Origin: Planctomycetota bacterium
GTDB taxonomy: Bacteria > Planctomycetota > Phycisphaerae > Sedimentisphaerales > Anaerohalosphaeraceae
Reading direction: 5' to 3'
NCBI GenBank assembly: GCA_029552545.1
Contig: JAKPDO010000050.1
Coordinates: 110,835-174,834 of the forward strand
Length of the DNA: 64,000 nt
Every line of letters starts with the position of its first letter. Positions within the stretch are counted from its first letter, which is position 1. The translations under genes and the position numbers were made by a program. The notes beneath the pieces were generated by a model. That model saw only the letters and a list, made by a program, of their open reading frames with translations, did not search any database and was not told the DNA's origin. Shown piece by piece: positions 1 through 8,238 of this stretch.

Positions 1-776
1 AAGGAGCCCCAGCCGGATGTGGCGGCGCGGGTGTAGAAGGCATTCAGCCGGGAGATGACGCCGGAGGTACCGTAGGCGGGCTCCGGCCAGCCGAACTCTC
101 CCGTCCGAAGCGTATCCGGCAGAACGTGATACTGCAGGGGGAAGAAATGCGGTTTCGGGTCCAGACCCGCAAAGAGGGTGGTCCATTCAGAGGCGGTGAA
201 AAACTGGGGACCGAAGCAAAGCAGGACCGGGCGGCCGTCCAGTTTGAGATAGGCGGGGTCTGTAAAATAGTTGGTCTGGAGCCATTGCATGACCTGGACG
301 CCGTGGGCGACGGCTGCGGCGCGGTCGGGGAAATATCCATTGTTGAGCATGTTTTTGACCGTCTGGTCCTCGTAGCAGATGGAGAAGGTCAAATTGGCTT
401 TTTTCAGGTGCGGAATCAGGGCCTGGGTTGCGTCGCGGATGCGTCCGTAATCCCAGAAGGTTTCGATGCCGTACCAGTCAATGATCACGCCGTCGATTCC
501 GGCGAATTTGAGCAGAAGGGCCTGAGAAGCCAGCAGGTGCGGGTCTTTGGAGTCGTAGGGGCCCAGAAGGGGACGATAGTGAGAGGCGAGGGTGTCCGGC
601 GGGCTGAAATGATTCATATGCCAATGCCAGCCCCAGAACCCGCTGACGGGCCGAGATTGATACCAGGGCATATAATGGGCCATGATTTTTTTGGCAAAAG
701 TCCGGCTTGGAAGGCAGGAAAAATAAATCAAAAAGATTGCGGCGATGAACTTTCGAAGGTCGGCTTTTGCTTTCAT
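1..776 (-). CDS. GH99/GH71-like glycoside hydrolase, partial (3' end outside window)
   Basis: The minus-strand reading frame is open from an ATG at 776 to the left edge, so about 258 N-terminal residues are seen. A GAGGGG ribosome site lies just upstream (about 780-786). Residues 1-30 form a signal peptide (basic start, then AAIFLIYFSCL). The mature start AHYMPWYQSRPVSGFWGWHW resembles the first strand of GH99/GH71-like TIM barrels. GIDGVIIDWYG and the later YLKLDGRPVLLCFGP also match that superfamily, which covers endo-alpha-mannanases and related enzymes. The substrate cannot be told, and the catalytic acid region may lie beyond the edge. It is probably exported, as expected for polysaccharide degradation. 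Gene identity is inferred from motifs only. Confidence 0.72.
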   Translation of the reverse strand, partial: MKAKADLRKFIAAIFLIYFSCLPSRTFAKKIMAHYMPWYQSRPVSGFWGWHWHMNHFSPPDTLASHYRPLLGPYDSKDPHLLASQALLLKFAGIDGVIIDWYGIETFWDYGRIRDATQALIPHLKKANLTFSICYEDQTVKNMLNNGYFPDRAAAVAHGVQVMQWLQTNYFTDPAYLKLDGRPVLLCFGPQFFTASEWTTLFAGLDPKPHFFPLQYHVLPDTLRTGEFGWPEPAYGTSGVISRLNAFYTRAATSGWGS

Positions 777-1000
777 GAACCCCTCGTATCGGTGGAGAAA
801 ACAATCTATTCTTTCGGCAACCGGTTTCTATGATAGCCAAAATGGGTGTTTGTTGCAAGTTTTTTCTGCTTATATACACCGATGTAAAGCGGACGGGCCG
901 AAAATAAGGGTATTTAGACCTCTAAAGTCGTGTAGGAAAACAACCGATGTTCAGAATGGGTCTTCCTGGGCCGATAAAGTGAATTGTAAGGACCCGATTT

Positions 1001-1267
1001 ATGGCAGATTGTCAATTTCTGGCAAAATGTCCGTTTTTTAATGCGGAAGAAGTGGTTCAGCGGCGACATCTGACGGCTTATCTCAAAGAGACCTACTGCC
1101 GGGGAGATTTTACCCGCTGCTGCCGCTACCAAATCGCCACCACGATCGGGCGCGAGCATGTTCCCACCCTGATGATGCCGGACCAGATGAGATGGGCGGA
1201 AGAGATTCTGAAAAACCATTCGGCCCAGTCCGGTTCGGTTCACTCTGCTTATTCTCAGAGCGTCTGA
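1001..1267 (+). CDS. small Cys-rich protein of unknown function (88 aa)
   Basis: An 88-residue protein with an AAGGA ribosome site about 8 nt before the ATG. The N-terminal half carries five cysteines in the pattern C-x5-C (CQFLAKC), then C-x6-CC (CRGDFTRCC), followed by a VPTLMMPDQ segment. The spacing suggests a small metal-binding or redox domain. I do not recognise a named family with certainty; similar short CPFF-type proteins occur as hypotheticals in anaerobes. The last 20 residues are Ser-rich and probably disordered. It stands alone between a minus-strand hydrolase and a repeat-filled intergenic stretch. Nothing shows its pathway. Confidence 0.6.
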   Translation: MADCQFLAKCPFFNAEEVVQRRHLTAYLKETYCRGDFTRCCRYQIATTIGREHVPTLMMPDQMRWAEEILKNHSAQSGSVHSAYSQSV

Positions 1268-1286
1268 CAAATCTGTACCCAAAGGC

Positions 1287-1344
1287 CTGGATTTCCTGCC
1301 TTCCTGCTTCGCCAAAGCTTTGGAGAACAAGCCGCGGGAATGAC
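1287..1344 (-). repeat. dispersed intergenic repeat, copy A
   Basis: Ends in a GATTTCCTGCC arm and a GCGGGAATGAC arm, around a GCTTCGCCAAAGCTTTGGAG core. It is in the opposite orientation to copy B at 38023-38079, with which it shares both arms and the AAGCTTT centre. The unit is about 57 nt, carries no coding potential and can fold into a hairpin, so it looks like a REP/MITE-type element. Confidence 0.55.
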
Positions 1345-1530
1345 GAGGGATTGTGCAAGAGTGACGAGTGAAAGATGCAGGCAATCTCTGTTTCCAGGGC
1401 TTCATGCCCGGAGCTGTTTTTCTTGCCGGACTTTGAAGGGGGCGGCGGACGCGTCTGTTCGTAGGATTGTCGATTGGTTTTCGAACCCGCGCAAGCGGGC
1501 GGCATCTGACAAAATTTAGTTAAACGGTTT

Positions 1531-1580
1531 AGATTCCCGTCTTTTTTTTCGCTGAAAGCTTCGTTGAATAAGAGGCGGGA
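1531..1580 (-). repeat. dispersed intergenic repeat, decayed copy D
   Basis: GATTCCCGTC and GAGGCGGGA flank a TCGCTGAAAGCTTCG core. The core matches the reverse complement of copy B's centre, but the arms are eroded and an eight-T run is inserted. Confidence 0.35.
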
Positions 1581-1688
1581 TAGTCTTGCCTTTTTGCCCC
1601 TCACGCTGTATGGTAAAGGTGCTTGGGTGGGAATCTTACTTTGTTGGTCTGCTTCGGCGGATTGTTGAGAAAAAGGAGATATGGTGTT

Positions 1689-2510
1689 ATGTTCCGGATG
1701 GGTTGGGACAGGAGTTTATTTGTTTGTCTTTTGGGGGTTCTGATGACGGCAGGATGTGCTCGGCAGGCGGAGGTTATCGCCCATCGGGGGGCTTCGTATG
1801 AGGCACCGGAGAATACACTTGCGGCGGTTCGGCTGGCCTGGGAACAGGGGGTGGATGCCGTGGAGGTGGATGTGCATCTGACGGCGGACCATCAGCTGGC
1901 GGTGATTCACGATGCGAATACCAAACGGACGGCCGGCGCGGACTGGCGCGTGAGCGAACAGACGCTGGCGGAACTGCGGACCCTGGATGTCGGCCGATGG
2001 AAGGGAGAACAATTCGCCGGACAGAGGATTCCGACACTGGAGGAGGTTTTGGAACTGGTACCGGATGGGAAAAAGCAGCTGATTGAAATTAAATGCAAGG
2101 GGGAGATTTTGCCGTATCTGAAAAAGGCCGTTGAGAAAAGCGGCAAGCGTGGGCAGATTGTCATCATTTGTTTCGACCCGGATGTGCTGGTTCAGAGCAA
2201 ACAGCGGATGCCGGATATTCCGGTTTATTGGCTGGTGGGGACGGAGAAAGACAAAGAGACTGGAAAACCCATTCCGCATTCGCCGAACTTGATTGACTTT
2301 ATCCGGGAAAAAGGTATTGACGGGCTGAGTGTCAACTATGAAGGGGTGGATGAGGCCTTTGCCCGGGCGGTTCGAAAGGCCGGATACGATTTTTATGTCT
2401 GGACGGTGGATGACTGCCGAACGGCGGAGCGGATGATTCGTTTGGGGGCGAGGGGGATTACAACCAACCATCCCGCCCGACTGAAAAACGAGTGTTTCAA
2501 GAAGAGGTAG
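1689..2510 (+). CDS. glycerophosphodiester phosphodiesterase, exported
   Basis: Hydrolyses glycerophosphodiesters to glycerol-3-phosphate plus an alcohol, outside the cytoplasmic membrane. The frame opens at 1623, but the ATG at 1689 is preferred: AAGGAG (1673-1678) sits 10 nt upstream and the protein then begins with a signal peptide (RSLFVCLLGVLMTAGC). The TAGC end could be a lipobox, though Thr at -3 is atypical. The GDPD TIM-barrel hallmarks follow at once: IAHRGASYEAPENT (catalytic His-Arg and Glu), AVEVDVHLTADHQLAVIHD (metal Glu/Asp and second catalytic His) and IEIKCK. The C-terminal YVWTVDD-x5-MIRLGARGITTNHPARL is the usual family end. It is convergent with the CBS gene, 7 nt away. 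Confidence 0.9.
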   Translation: MFRMGWDRSLFVCLLGVLMTAGCARQAEVIAHRGASYEAPENTLAAVRLAWEQGVDAVEVDVHLTADHQLAVIHDANTKRTAGADWRVSEQTLAELRTLDVGRWKGEQFAGQRIPTLEEVLELVPDGKKQLIEIKCKGEILPYLKKAVEKSGKRGQIVIICFDPDVLVQSKQRMPDIPVYWLVGTEKDKETGKPIPHSPNLIDFIREKGIDGLSVNYEGVDEAFARAVRKAGYDFYVWTVDDCRTAERMIRLGARGITTNHPARLKNECFKKR

Positions 2511-2517
2511 GCGGCTC

Positions 2518-3402
2518 TTACGGAATCAGTTGGTTGACTTTTTGGACAGCCCGATAGTGGCTGATGCGGGTGAGATTCCGCAGGATGTAGCGGATGACAT
2601 CCGCGCGGCTGACCAGGCCGACCAACACACCGTCTTTGACGATCGGCACACGCCGGAAGTTGTTGTGGATGAGGCATTCGGTGATTTCAAAGACGCTTGA
2701 TTCCGGGGAGAAGACGGTCACATCGGTTGTCATAATTTCTCCGACTCGGGCCGGCGGGATGGTTTGGCTGTAGAAATAAGGCATCAGGTCTTTTTCGGTG
2801 ATGATTCCGACCAGATACATTCCTTCTTCGACGACCGGCAGGCCGCTGATGGAGTAGTCTGCCATCAGGGAAAGGGCTTCGCCGAGCGAGCTTTCAGGGC
2901 GGACGGTAATGAGGCCCTTGATCATCAGCTGCCGGGCGGGAAAAGGCGGTTTCGGAGCGGGTTCCTGTTCGGGAAGGAATTTATGCACATTCACGCGGAC
3001 CAGGTCTGTGCGGCTGATGACGCTGACGACTTTTCCGCGATGTGTAATCGGCACACGTCGGAAGGGATTCTGAATCAGACAATTGCAGATTTCTTCCAGA
3101 AGCGTCTCGGCCGGAAAAGAGACAACCTCTCTGTGCATGTAGCTTTCAACCAGACCGCTGGTGGTTTGTTTTTCATAGAGCATGGCCAGAAGGTCTTTTT
3201 CCGTGATGATGCCCTGCAGGTGCATGGATTTGTCCACCACCGGCAGGCCGCTGATATTCAGATCGACAATGCAGGCCAGGGCCTGATAAAGACGGGTCTG
3301 CGGAGTCACGGTGATGACTCCGTATTTGATGACATCAATGGCCCGTTTGGCGTCCGGCTGCATAAAGCAGGCGGGTATTTCCAAGGAAGGAATTGTCTGC
3401 AT
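2518..3402 (-). CDS. four-CBS-domain protein
   Basis: About 294 residues made almost only of two CBS pairs, so a ligand-sensing (usually adenosyl nucleotide) regulatory protein, probably cytosolic. The repeated pattern GVITVTP...SGLPVVD...GIITEKDLL and FRRVPI...VSVISRTDLV occurs twice, at about residues 20-135 and 155-280. No catalytic domain is fused. The frame extends to a TTG at 3420, but the ATG at 3402 has AAAAGGGA about 8 nt upstream and is chosen. No partner protein is apparent from the neighbours. It is transcribed alone and divergently from the thioesterase fusion gene. Confidence 0.85.
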   Translation of the reverse strand: MQTIPSLEIPACFMQPDAKRAIDVIKYGVITVTPQTRLYQALACIVDLNISGLPVVDKSMHLQGIITEKDLLAMLYEKQTTSGLVESYMHREVVSFPAETLLEEICNCLIQNPFRRVPITHRGKVVSVISRTDLVRVNVHKFLPEQEPAPKPPFPARQLMIKGLITVRPESSLGEALSLMADYSISGLPVVEEGMYLVGIITEKDLMPYFYSQTIPPARVGEIMTTDVTVFSPESSVFEITECLIHNNFRRVPIVKDGVLVGLVSRADVIRYILRNLTRISHYRAVQKVNQLIP

Positions 3403-3566
3403 ATCAAGTTCCCTTTTCAAACTCGGAAAGAACGTCTGATAATCCTATCGGCTATTTCTGGGTGTCGTATAAGCGGAAAGAATAGGAAATATCAAAGAAT
3501 CTTTTCTTTTTTCTCGAGGTTTTTCTGCTATATTATCAGACGCAGAACAACATAAGGAGCCGTAAA

Positions 3567-4649
3567 ATGGCAGAGTTCTCTGACAATACAAACCGTCCTT
3601 CAAAAACACCTGCAGACAGCCGGGTTCAAACGCGGTTTCTGCTGATGCCCAACCAGGCCAATCCGTTTGGGACGGCCTTCGGAGGAGCGGTAGCGGCCGA
3701 GATTGATATGGCGGCTTCGATGGCGGCCCAGCGGCATGCGGGCGGGCCGGTGGTAACGGCGGCGATGGATACGATTCAGTTTGAACGTCCGATTCAAATC
3801 GGCGATCAGGTGATGCTGGATGCGGTGGTCAGCTATGCCGGCCGTACCTCGATGGAGGTGGCGGTGGAGGTGTATTGTGAAAATCCGCAGCAGGGCCGCC
3901 GGGCCTTGGCGACAACGGCGTATCTGACCTTTGTGGCGGTGGACCCGCAGACCGGAAAACCCCGTCCGGTTCCGGCCCTTGTTCCGCAAACGCCGGAGGA
4001 AAGGAAGCGGTACGATGAGGCCTTCGTTCGCGTGCAGGCCCGTCAGCATCTTCGCCGCAGTCAGGGCGAATCCCGGCCTGCGGACGAACGGTCGGCAGGA
4101 GCGGAGGTGGAGGTGCTGCGGCCTCTTTTGTGGCGGCAGGATGTGGTGTTTCGCGGAGAGCAGTTGAGTCCGGAGGGACGAAAGAAGATTGCCCGGGCCC
4201 TGCGGACGCTGCATTCGCTGGAGTTGATGGCGACGACGATTTATCGGCTTCAAATCGGGTCGGAGCCGACGGAGCTCAATCGAGAACTGATTGCGGCGAT
4301 GTGCAATGAACTGACTCATTTGCAGGATTTTCAGACGCAATTGTACGAATACGGTTTTCGTCCGAGCCCTTTGCGGCTGTTCTGGCAGGGAGTTGGGGTT
4401 GTGTTCGGGCTTGGGTCTCGCTGGGCGGGGGCGAGATGGATTTTGAAGACAGGCATTTGGGTCGAATCCAAGGCGGTTGAGCATTACAGCCGGCTGCTTG
4501 AGGCGGCGCCCTGGGAGGAGGCATCCCGGCGGATGCTGCGGAAGAATCAGGAAGATGAGCAGGGGCATATCCGGACGTGGCAGCGGCTGCTGAAGGAGAT
4601 GGAGACGCAGAAAAAAAGCCGCCGGAAAGACGATTCCGACGGCTCTTAA
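3567..4649 (+). CDS. hotdog acyl-CoA thioesterase fused to COQ7-like ferritin-like domain
   Basis: The start ATG has AAGGAG at 3553-3558. Residues about 20-140 are a hotdog domain of the acyl-CoA hydrolase type: LMPNQANPFGTAFGGAV, then the helix AEIDMAASMAA, then TAAMDTIQFERPIQIGDQV and YLTFVAVDP. A short charged linker follows. Residues about 185-345 then resemble a COQ7/demethoxyubiquinone hydroxylase-like four-helix bundle with di-iron ligand motifs: E in LHSLELMATT, ExxH in NELTHLQDF, E in WVESKAVEHY and ExxH in EDEQGHIRTW. Each half is recognisable, but I know of no standard protein joining them. It could be an acyl-thioester hydrolase coupled to a di-iron oxidase or a structural ferritin-like module. 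The frame is continuous. Confidence 0.8.
   Translation: MAEFSDNTNRPSKTPADSRVQTRFLLMPNQANPFGTAFGGAVAAEIDMAASMAAQRHAGGPVVTAAMDTIQFERPIQIGDQVMLDAVVSYAGRTSMEVAVEVYCENPQQGRRALATTAYLTFVAVDPQTGKPRPVPALVPQTPEERKRYDEAFVRVQARQHLRRSQGESRPADERSAGAEVEVLRPLLWRQDVVFRGEQLSPEGRKKIARALRTLHSLELMATTIYRLQIGSEPTELNRELIAAMCNELTHLQDFQTQLYEYGFRPSPLRLFWQGVGVVFGLGSRWAGARWILKTGIWVESKAVEHYSRLLEAAPWEEASRRMLRKNQEDEQGHIRTWQRLLKEMETQKKSRRKDDSDGS
4610..4644 (-). terminator. Rho-independent terminator of the pilus/secretion operon
   Basis: On the minus strand, AGCCG-T-CGGAA pairs with TTCCG-G-CGGCT and is followed by seven T. It ends the secretin gene transcript but lies inside the last codons of the convergent thioesterase fusion gene. 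Confidence 0.75.
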
Positions 4650-4668
4650 ATTGGTCTGATTGATGCTT

Positions 4669-6150
4669 TCAGCGGGTTTCACTCTTGATGCGCGGCTGAG
4701 GGGCCTGCGGCGTTGAAAAGACGGTGTTGGCCAGATGCCGCTGTTCTTCCTCGCTGAGGATTGGATTTTTCACGATTGTGGGGGTAATAAAAATCACCAG
4801 TTCACTGTTCATGGTGCTTTCGCCCTCAGAACGGAAAAGGAAGCCCACCAGAGGCAGATTGCCCAACAGTGGGATTTTGTTGATTTGCTGAGAAACATCC
4901 TGTTTTTTCAAGCCGCCGATGACGACGGTCTGTCCGTCCCGAATCAGGGCGGTGGTCATGGTTTCCCGGCTGGCGATGATGGGCTGCGGGATGGGATTGC
5001 TGATGCCGGTGATGACAACTTCGCCGGTACGGACGCTGAATTTGGGATTCAGCAGCAGCCGGATGAGGCCGTCGCGGGTCAGGTGGGGCACAACACGCAG
5101 CTCAATGCCGACTTCGCGGAAGGCCGTGGTGCCGATGCTGCCGCCGCCGCTGCTTTCCGTTAGCTCCTGATAGGGAAACTCTTCGACGATTTTGATTTCG
5201 GCCTGCACATTGTCCAGCACGAGGATGCGCGGGTTGGCCAGCAGTTTGGCCCGAATGTCTTCCTGTTTGGCTTTCAGGGCGGCATCGAGCCGAACGTGGT
5301 CATTAAGAATGCCGAAGCGAAAGATGCCGTCGGTGCTGGAGGTTTTTCCGACATCGCCGGAGAAAACACTAGTGATGGCCGGGTTGGTTACAGTACCCTG
5401 CACGGCGTTGCCGATGGCGCCGGAGACTGCTGTACCATTGGAGTACGAGGTCCCCTCCAGATCATAGAGGGTGTTGGTTCCCATCTGCCATTCGACGCCT
5501 AAATCCAGGTTGGCACGCGAGGAAATATCGTAGATTTTGGCCTCGACAAGAATCTGCGGGGTAATGCGGTCGATTTCTTCAATGAAGGAATCGATCGCCT
5601 TGATTTTGCTTTCCACATCCGTGACGATGATGTTGCTGGTTCCGGGGTTGGCGGAGATAGAGCCCTGTTCGGTGACGAACTTGCGAAGGGCCGCCTCCAC
5701 GTCTTTGACGTCGGCATAGGTAATCCGATAGACGCGGCTGATGACTTTCTCCCGCACATCAACGATGTCGCTGGTGGGCATGACCCGAATCATGTTTTCC
5801 GTGGCGACATAGCTGTATCCGTGGGCTTCGAGGATGTTGGTCAGGGCCTCACCGAGAGGGACATCATTCAGGGTGGCTGTTACAGTTCCCTCTACTTTGG
5901 GGCTTTTGATGATGTCGACGTTGGCCTGTCGGGCCAGAATGCGCAGCACATCGTCAATCGGAGTGTCCCGAAAGTCCACGCTGACGGTCTGCTGCATGCG
6001 CTGCTGAACAGGACTGAGGCGTTCGGCCCGCATTCCGGCGGGGTCCTCCGTCTGCACAGCGTCCTGTCCCCATGCAGCGAGTGCCGGCAGAAGCAAAAGG
6101 CCGGCCGGCAAAATGATTTTCCAAAGGGTCTTGTTTCCTGTCTTTTCCAT
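4669..6150 (-). CDS. secretin (PilQ/GspD-type outer membrane channel)
   Basis: Forms the outer-membrane ring through which a pilus or secreted protein passes. The 493-residue chain starts with a signal peptide (IILPAGLLLLPALAAWGQD). An STN/N0-like domain follows at about residues 50-115 (VSVDFRDTPIDDVLRILA, then DVPLGEALTNILEAHGY). Next comes an N1-type domain (YRITYADVKDVEAALRKFV, NIIVTDVESKIKAID) and the C-terminal secretin barrel from about residue 195. The barrel shows VEAKIYDIS, NPRILVLDN, TRDGLIRLLLNPKFSV, QTVVIGGL and PLLGNLPLVGFLFRS. It is shorter than PilQ (about 700), lacking AMIN domains. AAAGGAT precedes the ATG. It is the last gene of the long minus-strand operon. Confidence 0.92.
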   Translation of the reverse strand: MEKTGNKTLWKIILPAGLLLLPALAAWGQDAVQTEDPAGMRAERLSPVQQRMQQTVSVDFRDTPIDDVLRILARQANVDIIKSPKVEGTVTATLNDVPLGEALTNILEAHGYSYVATENMIRVMPTSDIVDVREKVISRVYRITYADVKDVEAALRKFVTEQGSISANPGTSNIIVTDVESKIKAIDSFIEEIDRITPQILVEAKIYDISSRANLDLGVEWQMGTNTLYDLEGTSYSNGTAVSGAIGNAVQGTVTNPAITSVFSGDVGKTSSTDGIFRFGILNDHVRLDAALKAKQEDIRAKLLANPRILVLDNVQAEIKIVEEFPYQELTESSGGGSIGTTAFREVGIELRVVPHLTRDGLIRLLLNPKFSVRTGEVVITGISNPIPQPIIASRETMTTALIRDGQTVVIGGLKKQDVSQQINKIPLLGNLPLVGFLFRSEGESTMNSELVIFITPTIVKNPILSEEEQRHLANTVFSTPQAPQPRIKSETR

Positions 6151-6180
6151 CCTGTTATCCTTTCGAACGATGCCGGCTGC

Positions 6181-6864
6181 TTACGGCTGGACGGTCTGGG
6201 TCCAGCGTTTGCCGTCCTTCTCAAATTCAACAGCATCTTTGGTAATGCTGACAATTTTGATTCCGTTGATCGTATCTCCTACACAGACAATCTGATTTCC
6301 GATGATAGCGGACGGATTGGTTTGGCTGAAGACAATGCCCCGCACGATGCAGCTGGGCGTGCCCGTGCCGCCGTCAGGGGTTCGGGCGGCTGCATCCGGC
6401 GCCATCGGGTCGCGAATCTGTTCGGGCCAGGGTTCCGGCCGGACCCATTTGGCTGTTTCAGCGGTCGAAGGCGCGGAGTTTTCAGACGGGACCGCGGCAG
6501 CCGCTTTTTTGGGGGGTGCTGCCGGTGTGCGGAACACAAAAAGGAGGACCGCAATCAGAACAAAGGACAAAACGCCGACCAGAATCAGCATCTGGGTTTG
6601 TTTGGCGTCTTTTTTGTTCTTTTTGCGGGTACGCGCCCCGGCGGGGGATCGTGTCTCTTTGGCGGAGGCCGGTCGGGCGGCGGGAGCGGCTGACGGTGCC
6701 GAGACTCCGGAGGAGGCCGGTGCGGGCTGCGGGGTATAGGTGTTCGCGTCCGCAGCAGCGGCGGCCGGAGCCGGTCCGACTGCGGCGGCCGGAGCTGCCG
6801 ACGGAATCGGAGCTCCTTCAAATATAAAGGCAACTTTCTTGTGCAGTCCGGTTTTGGGTTTCAT
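6181..6864 (-). CDS. PilP/GspC-like inner membrane protein
   Basis: Probably links the inner-membrane platform to the secretin. About 90 cytoplasmic residues, rich in Ala/Pro and ending in a basic stretch (RTRKKNKKDAK), precede one membrane helix (MLILVGVLSFVLIAVLLFVF). A periplasmic linker and a small C-terminal beta domain follow (IVRGIVFSQTNPSAIIGN, CVGDTINGIKIVSI, AVEFEKDGKRWTQ). That last module resembles the PilP/GspC homology region. The gene overlaps the upstream ParA gene by 47 nt and ends 31 nt before the secretin start, so it is translationally tied to the operon. The name is inferred from position and topology; sequence similarity to PilP is weak. Confidence 0.65.
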   Translation of the reverse strand: MKPKTGLHKKVAFIFEGAPIPSAAPAAAVGPAPAAAAADANTYTPQPAPASSGVSAPSAAPAARPASAKETRSPAGARTRKKNKKDAKQTQMLILVGVLSFVLIAVLLFVFRTPAAPPKKAAAAVPSENSAPSTAETAKWVRPEPWPEQIRDPMAPDAAARTPDGGTGTPSCIVRGIVFSQTNPSAIIGNQIVCVGDTINGIKIVSITKDAVEFEKDGKRWTQTVQP

Positions 6865-7615
6865 AGGTCAACTCATCCGTTAGGGATTGATATTCAAGAG
6901 CGCCGAAGCTTTGCGGTGCGTAGGTGATGACGGATTGACCCGCACTGGGGGCTTCGGCCAGACGCACATTCCGATGGATCACAGTCCGGAAGACCAGCGG
7001 ACCAAAGTAGTCGCGCATTTGTTCTTCGACCTGCCGGCTCAGGAGCGTTCTTCGTTCCACCAAAGTCAGCAGAATGCCCCGAATGCGCAGATTCGGAGCA
7101 AACCGCTCGCGAACGACGTCCACGGTTTCCATCACCTGACGCAGCCCCTCGAGGGCATAATACTGCGTCTGGACGGGAATAATCAGTTCGTCGGCGGCCA
7201 CCATGGCATTGAGCGTCAAAAGATTGAGCGAGGGGGAGCAGTCGATCACACAGTAGTCAAACCGGGCGGCTGTCTCCTGAAGCAGACGGCGGAGCACATA
7301 TTCCCGGTCGGTCATTCGGAGCAGCTGGGATTCGGCTCCGGACAGCAGGACGTTGCTGGGGGCCAGCAGAAGCGTCGGCAGGCATGTCGGCTGCAGGATT
7401 CGCTCGAAAAGAACCTGCGGGTTGACCAGGGCCTCGTAGATGGTCTGTTCGAGTGTATCGGGCTGAAGTCCGAAGGCCAGCGTGGCGTGTCCCTGCGGGT
7501 CGAGGTCCACCAGAAGCGTTCGATAGCCGCGTGAGGCCAGCGCCGCCGCCAGATTGACGGCGGTCGTGGTTTTCCCGCATCCTCCTTTTTGATTGGTGAT
7601 TGCAAAGGTCTTCAT
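6818..7615 (-). CDS. ParA/Soj/MinD-family ATPase inside the pilus operon
   Basis: A full-length (265 aa) deviant-Walker P-loop ATPase of the type that moves or positions cargo. It has KGGCGKTTTAVNLAAALA (Walker A with signature Lys, residues about 10-25), LLVDLDPQGHAT (A'), FDYCVIDCSPSLNLLTLNAM (Walker B) and the late switch region IPVQTQYYALEGLRQ. No ParB or parS-like gene is adjacent. It sits between the PilO-like and PilP-like genes, overlapping both (4 nt and 47 nt), so its cargo is more likely the secretion machine than the chromosome. GGGAGGAA precedes the ATG. FlhG/MinD-type ATPases that place flagella or pili are the nearest functional analogy. Confidence 0.85.
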   Translation of the reverse strand: MKTFAITNQKGGCGKTTTAVNLAAALASRGYRTLLVDLDPQGHATLAFGLQPDTLEQTIYEALVNPQVLFERILQPTCLPTLLLAPSNVLLSGAESQLLRMTDREYVLRRLLQETAARFDYCVIDCSPSLNLLTLNAMVAADELIIPVQTQYYALEGLRQVMETVDVVRERFAPNLRIRGILLTLVERRTLLSRQVEEQMRDYFGPLVFRTVIHRNVRLAEAPSAGQSVITYAPQSFGALEYQSLTDELTYETQNRTAQESCLYI

Positions 7616-8223
7616 AAAGAAGGTTCCTCCCTGAGAATAGAAGACACGGCCGCAGGGGCCGAGGAATCCGGCTGTATCAGAAACGATACGAGGAGTTTTG
7701 CGGAATGCAGTTTGGACTGCTGGCGGCTTCGTTCGATGGAGGCGCTTTCCACAAAGACCGTCGGTCGGCTTCGTTCGAGGGCATTGACGAAGGATGCAAA
7801 CTGCTGGAAAGTGCCGCGGAAGGTGATGGTCTGCCAGATGCGTTTGAGTTTGGTCTGGCCGGAATCCTCCGCCGCCCAGACATCCTCGCGCGTTTTGCCG
7901 GCGTATTCACTCAGACCGGCGGTATTGGCCAGCCGGCTGATTTCAAAGAGGACTTTGTCCTGTTTTCCTGAGGGCACCAGGAAATCGTCGATTCGCTGCT
8001 GCAGTTCATTCAGCAGTTCCTGCTGGCGCTGCTGCGTATCCGGCTGAGAGGCCAGACGGGCGACGCTGACCCGGTCGCTGCTGACGGTGAGGTCCTGATG
8101 GACTGCCTTGAGACGCTCGGTCTGAGGGGTGAGCACCAGGGTATAGAAGCTTGCGGCCAGCAGAAGCCAGGGGCCCCAGACGCAGGCCACATAAATCCAG
8201 TATTTTCGACTTTTGAAAATCAT
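7612..8223 (-). CDS. PilO-like (GspM-type) assembly protein
   Basis: 203 residues with the PilO/GspM plan: a short basic cytoplasmic start, one membrane helix (YVACVWGPWLLLAASFYTLVL, residues about 10-30) and a heptad-rich helix (residues about 40-90, SQPDTQQRQQELLNELQQRI). A ferredoxin-like periplasmic fold follows, marked by RIWQTITFRGTFQQFASFVNALERSRPTVFVES. Such proteins pair with PilN and bind the platform of type IV pili or type II secretion. It follows the PilN-like gene by 15 nt and overlaps the ParA gene by 4 nt. The ribosome site is weak (CGGAT). Confidence 0.7.
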   Translation of the reverse strand: MIFKSRKYWIYVACVWGPWLLLAASFYTLVLTPQTERLKAVHQDLTVSSDRVSVARLASQPDTQQRQQELLNELQQRIDDFLVPSGKQDKVLFEISRLANTAGLSEYAGKTREDVWAAEDSGQTKLKRIWQTITFRGTFQQFASFVNALERSRPTVFVESASIERSRQQSKLHSAKLLVSFLIQPDSSAPAAVSSILREEPSL

Positions 8224-8238
8224 AAGGTTGATCCGTTT

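Larger units (their letters stand above)
1268..1688. other. intergenic stretch with two copies of a dispersed repeat
   Basis: No convincing gene lies between the small Cys-rich protein and the GDPD gene. Short open frames here have no ribosome site or family signature. The stretch holds one good copy (about 1287-1344) and one decayed copy (about 1531-1580) of the dispersed inverted repeat also found at 38.0 kb and 44.7 kb. Confidence 0.6.

Noticed and set aside
1586..1801. 71-residue plus-strand frame before the GDPD gene
   Set aside because: It overlaps the start of the GDPD gene in another frame and has no ribosome site or motif.
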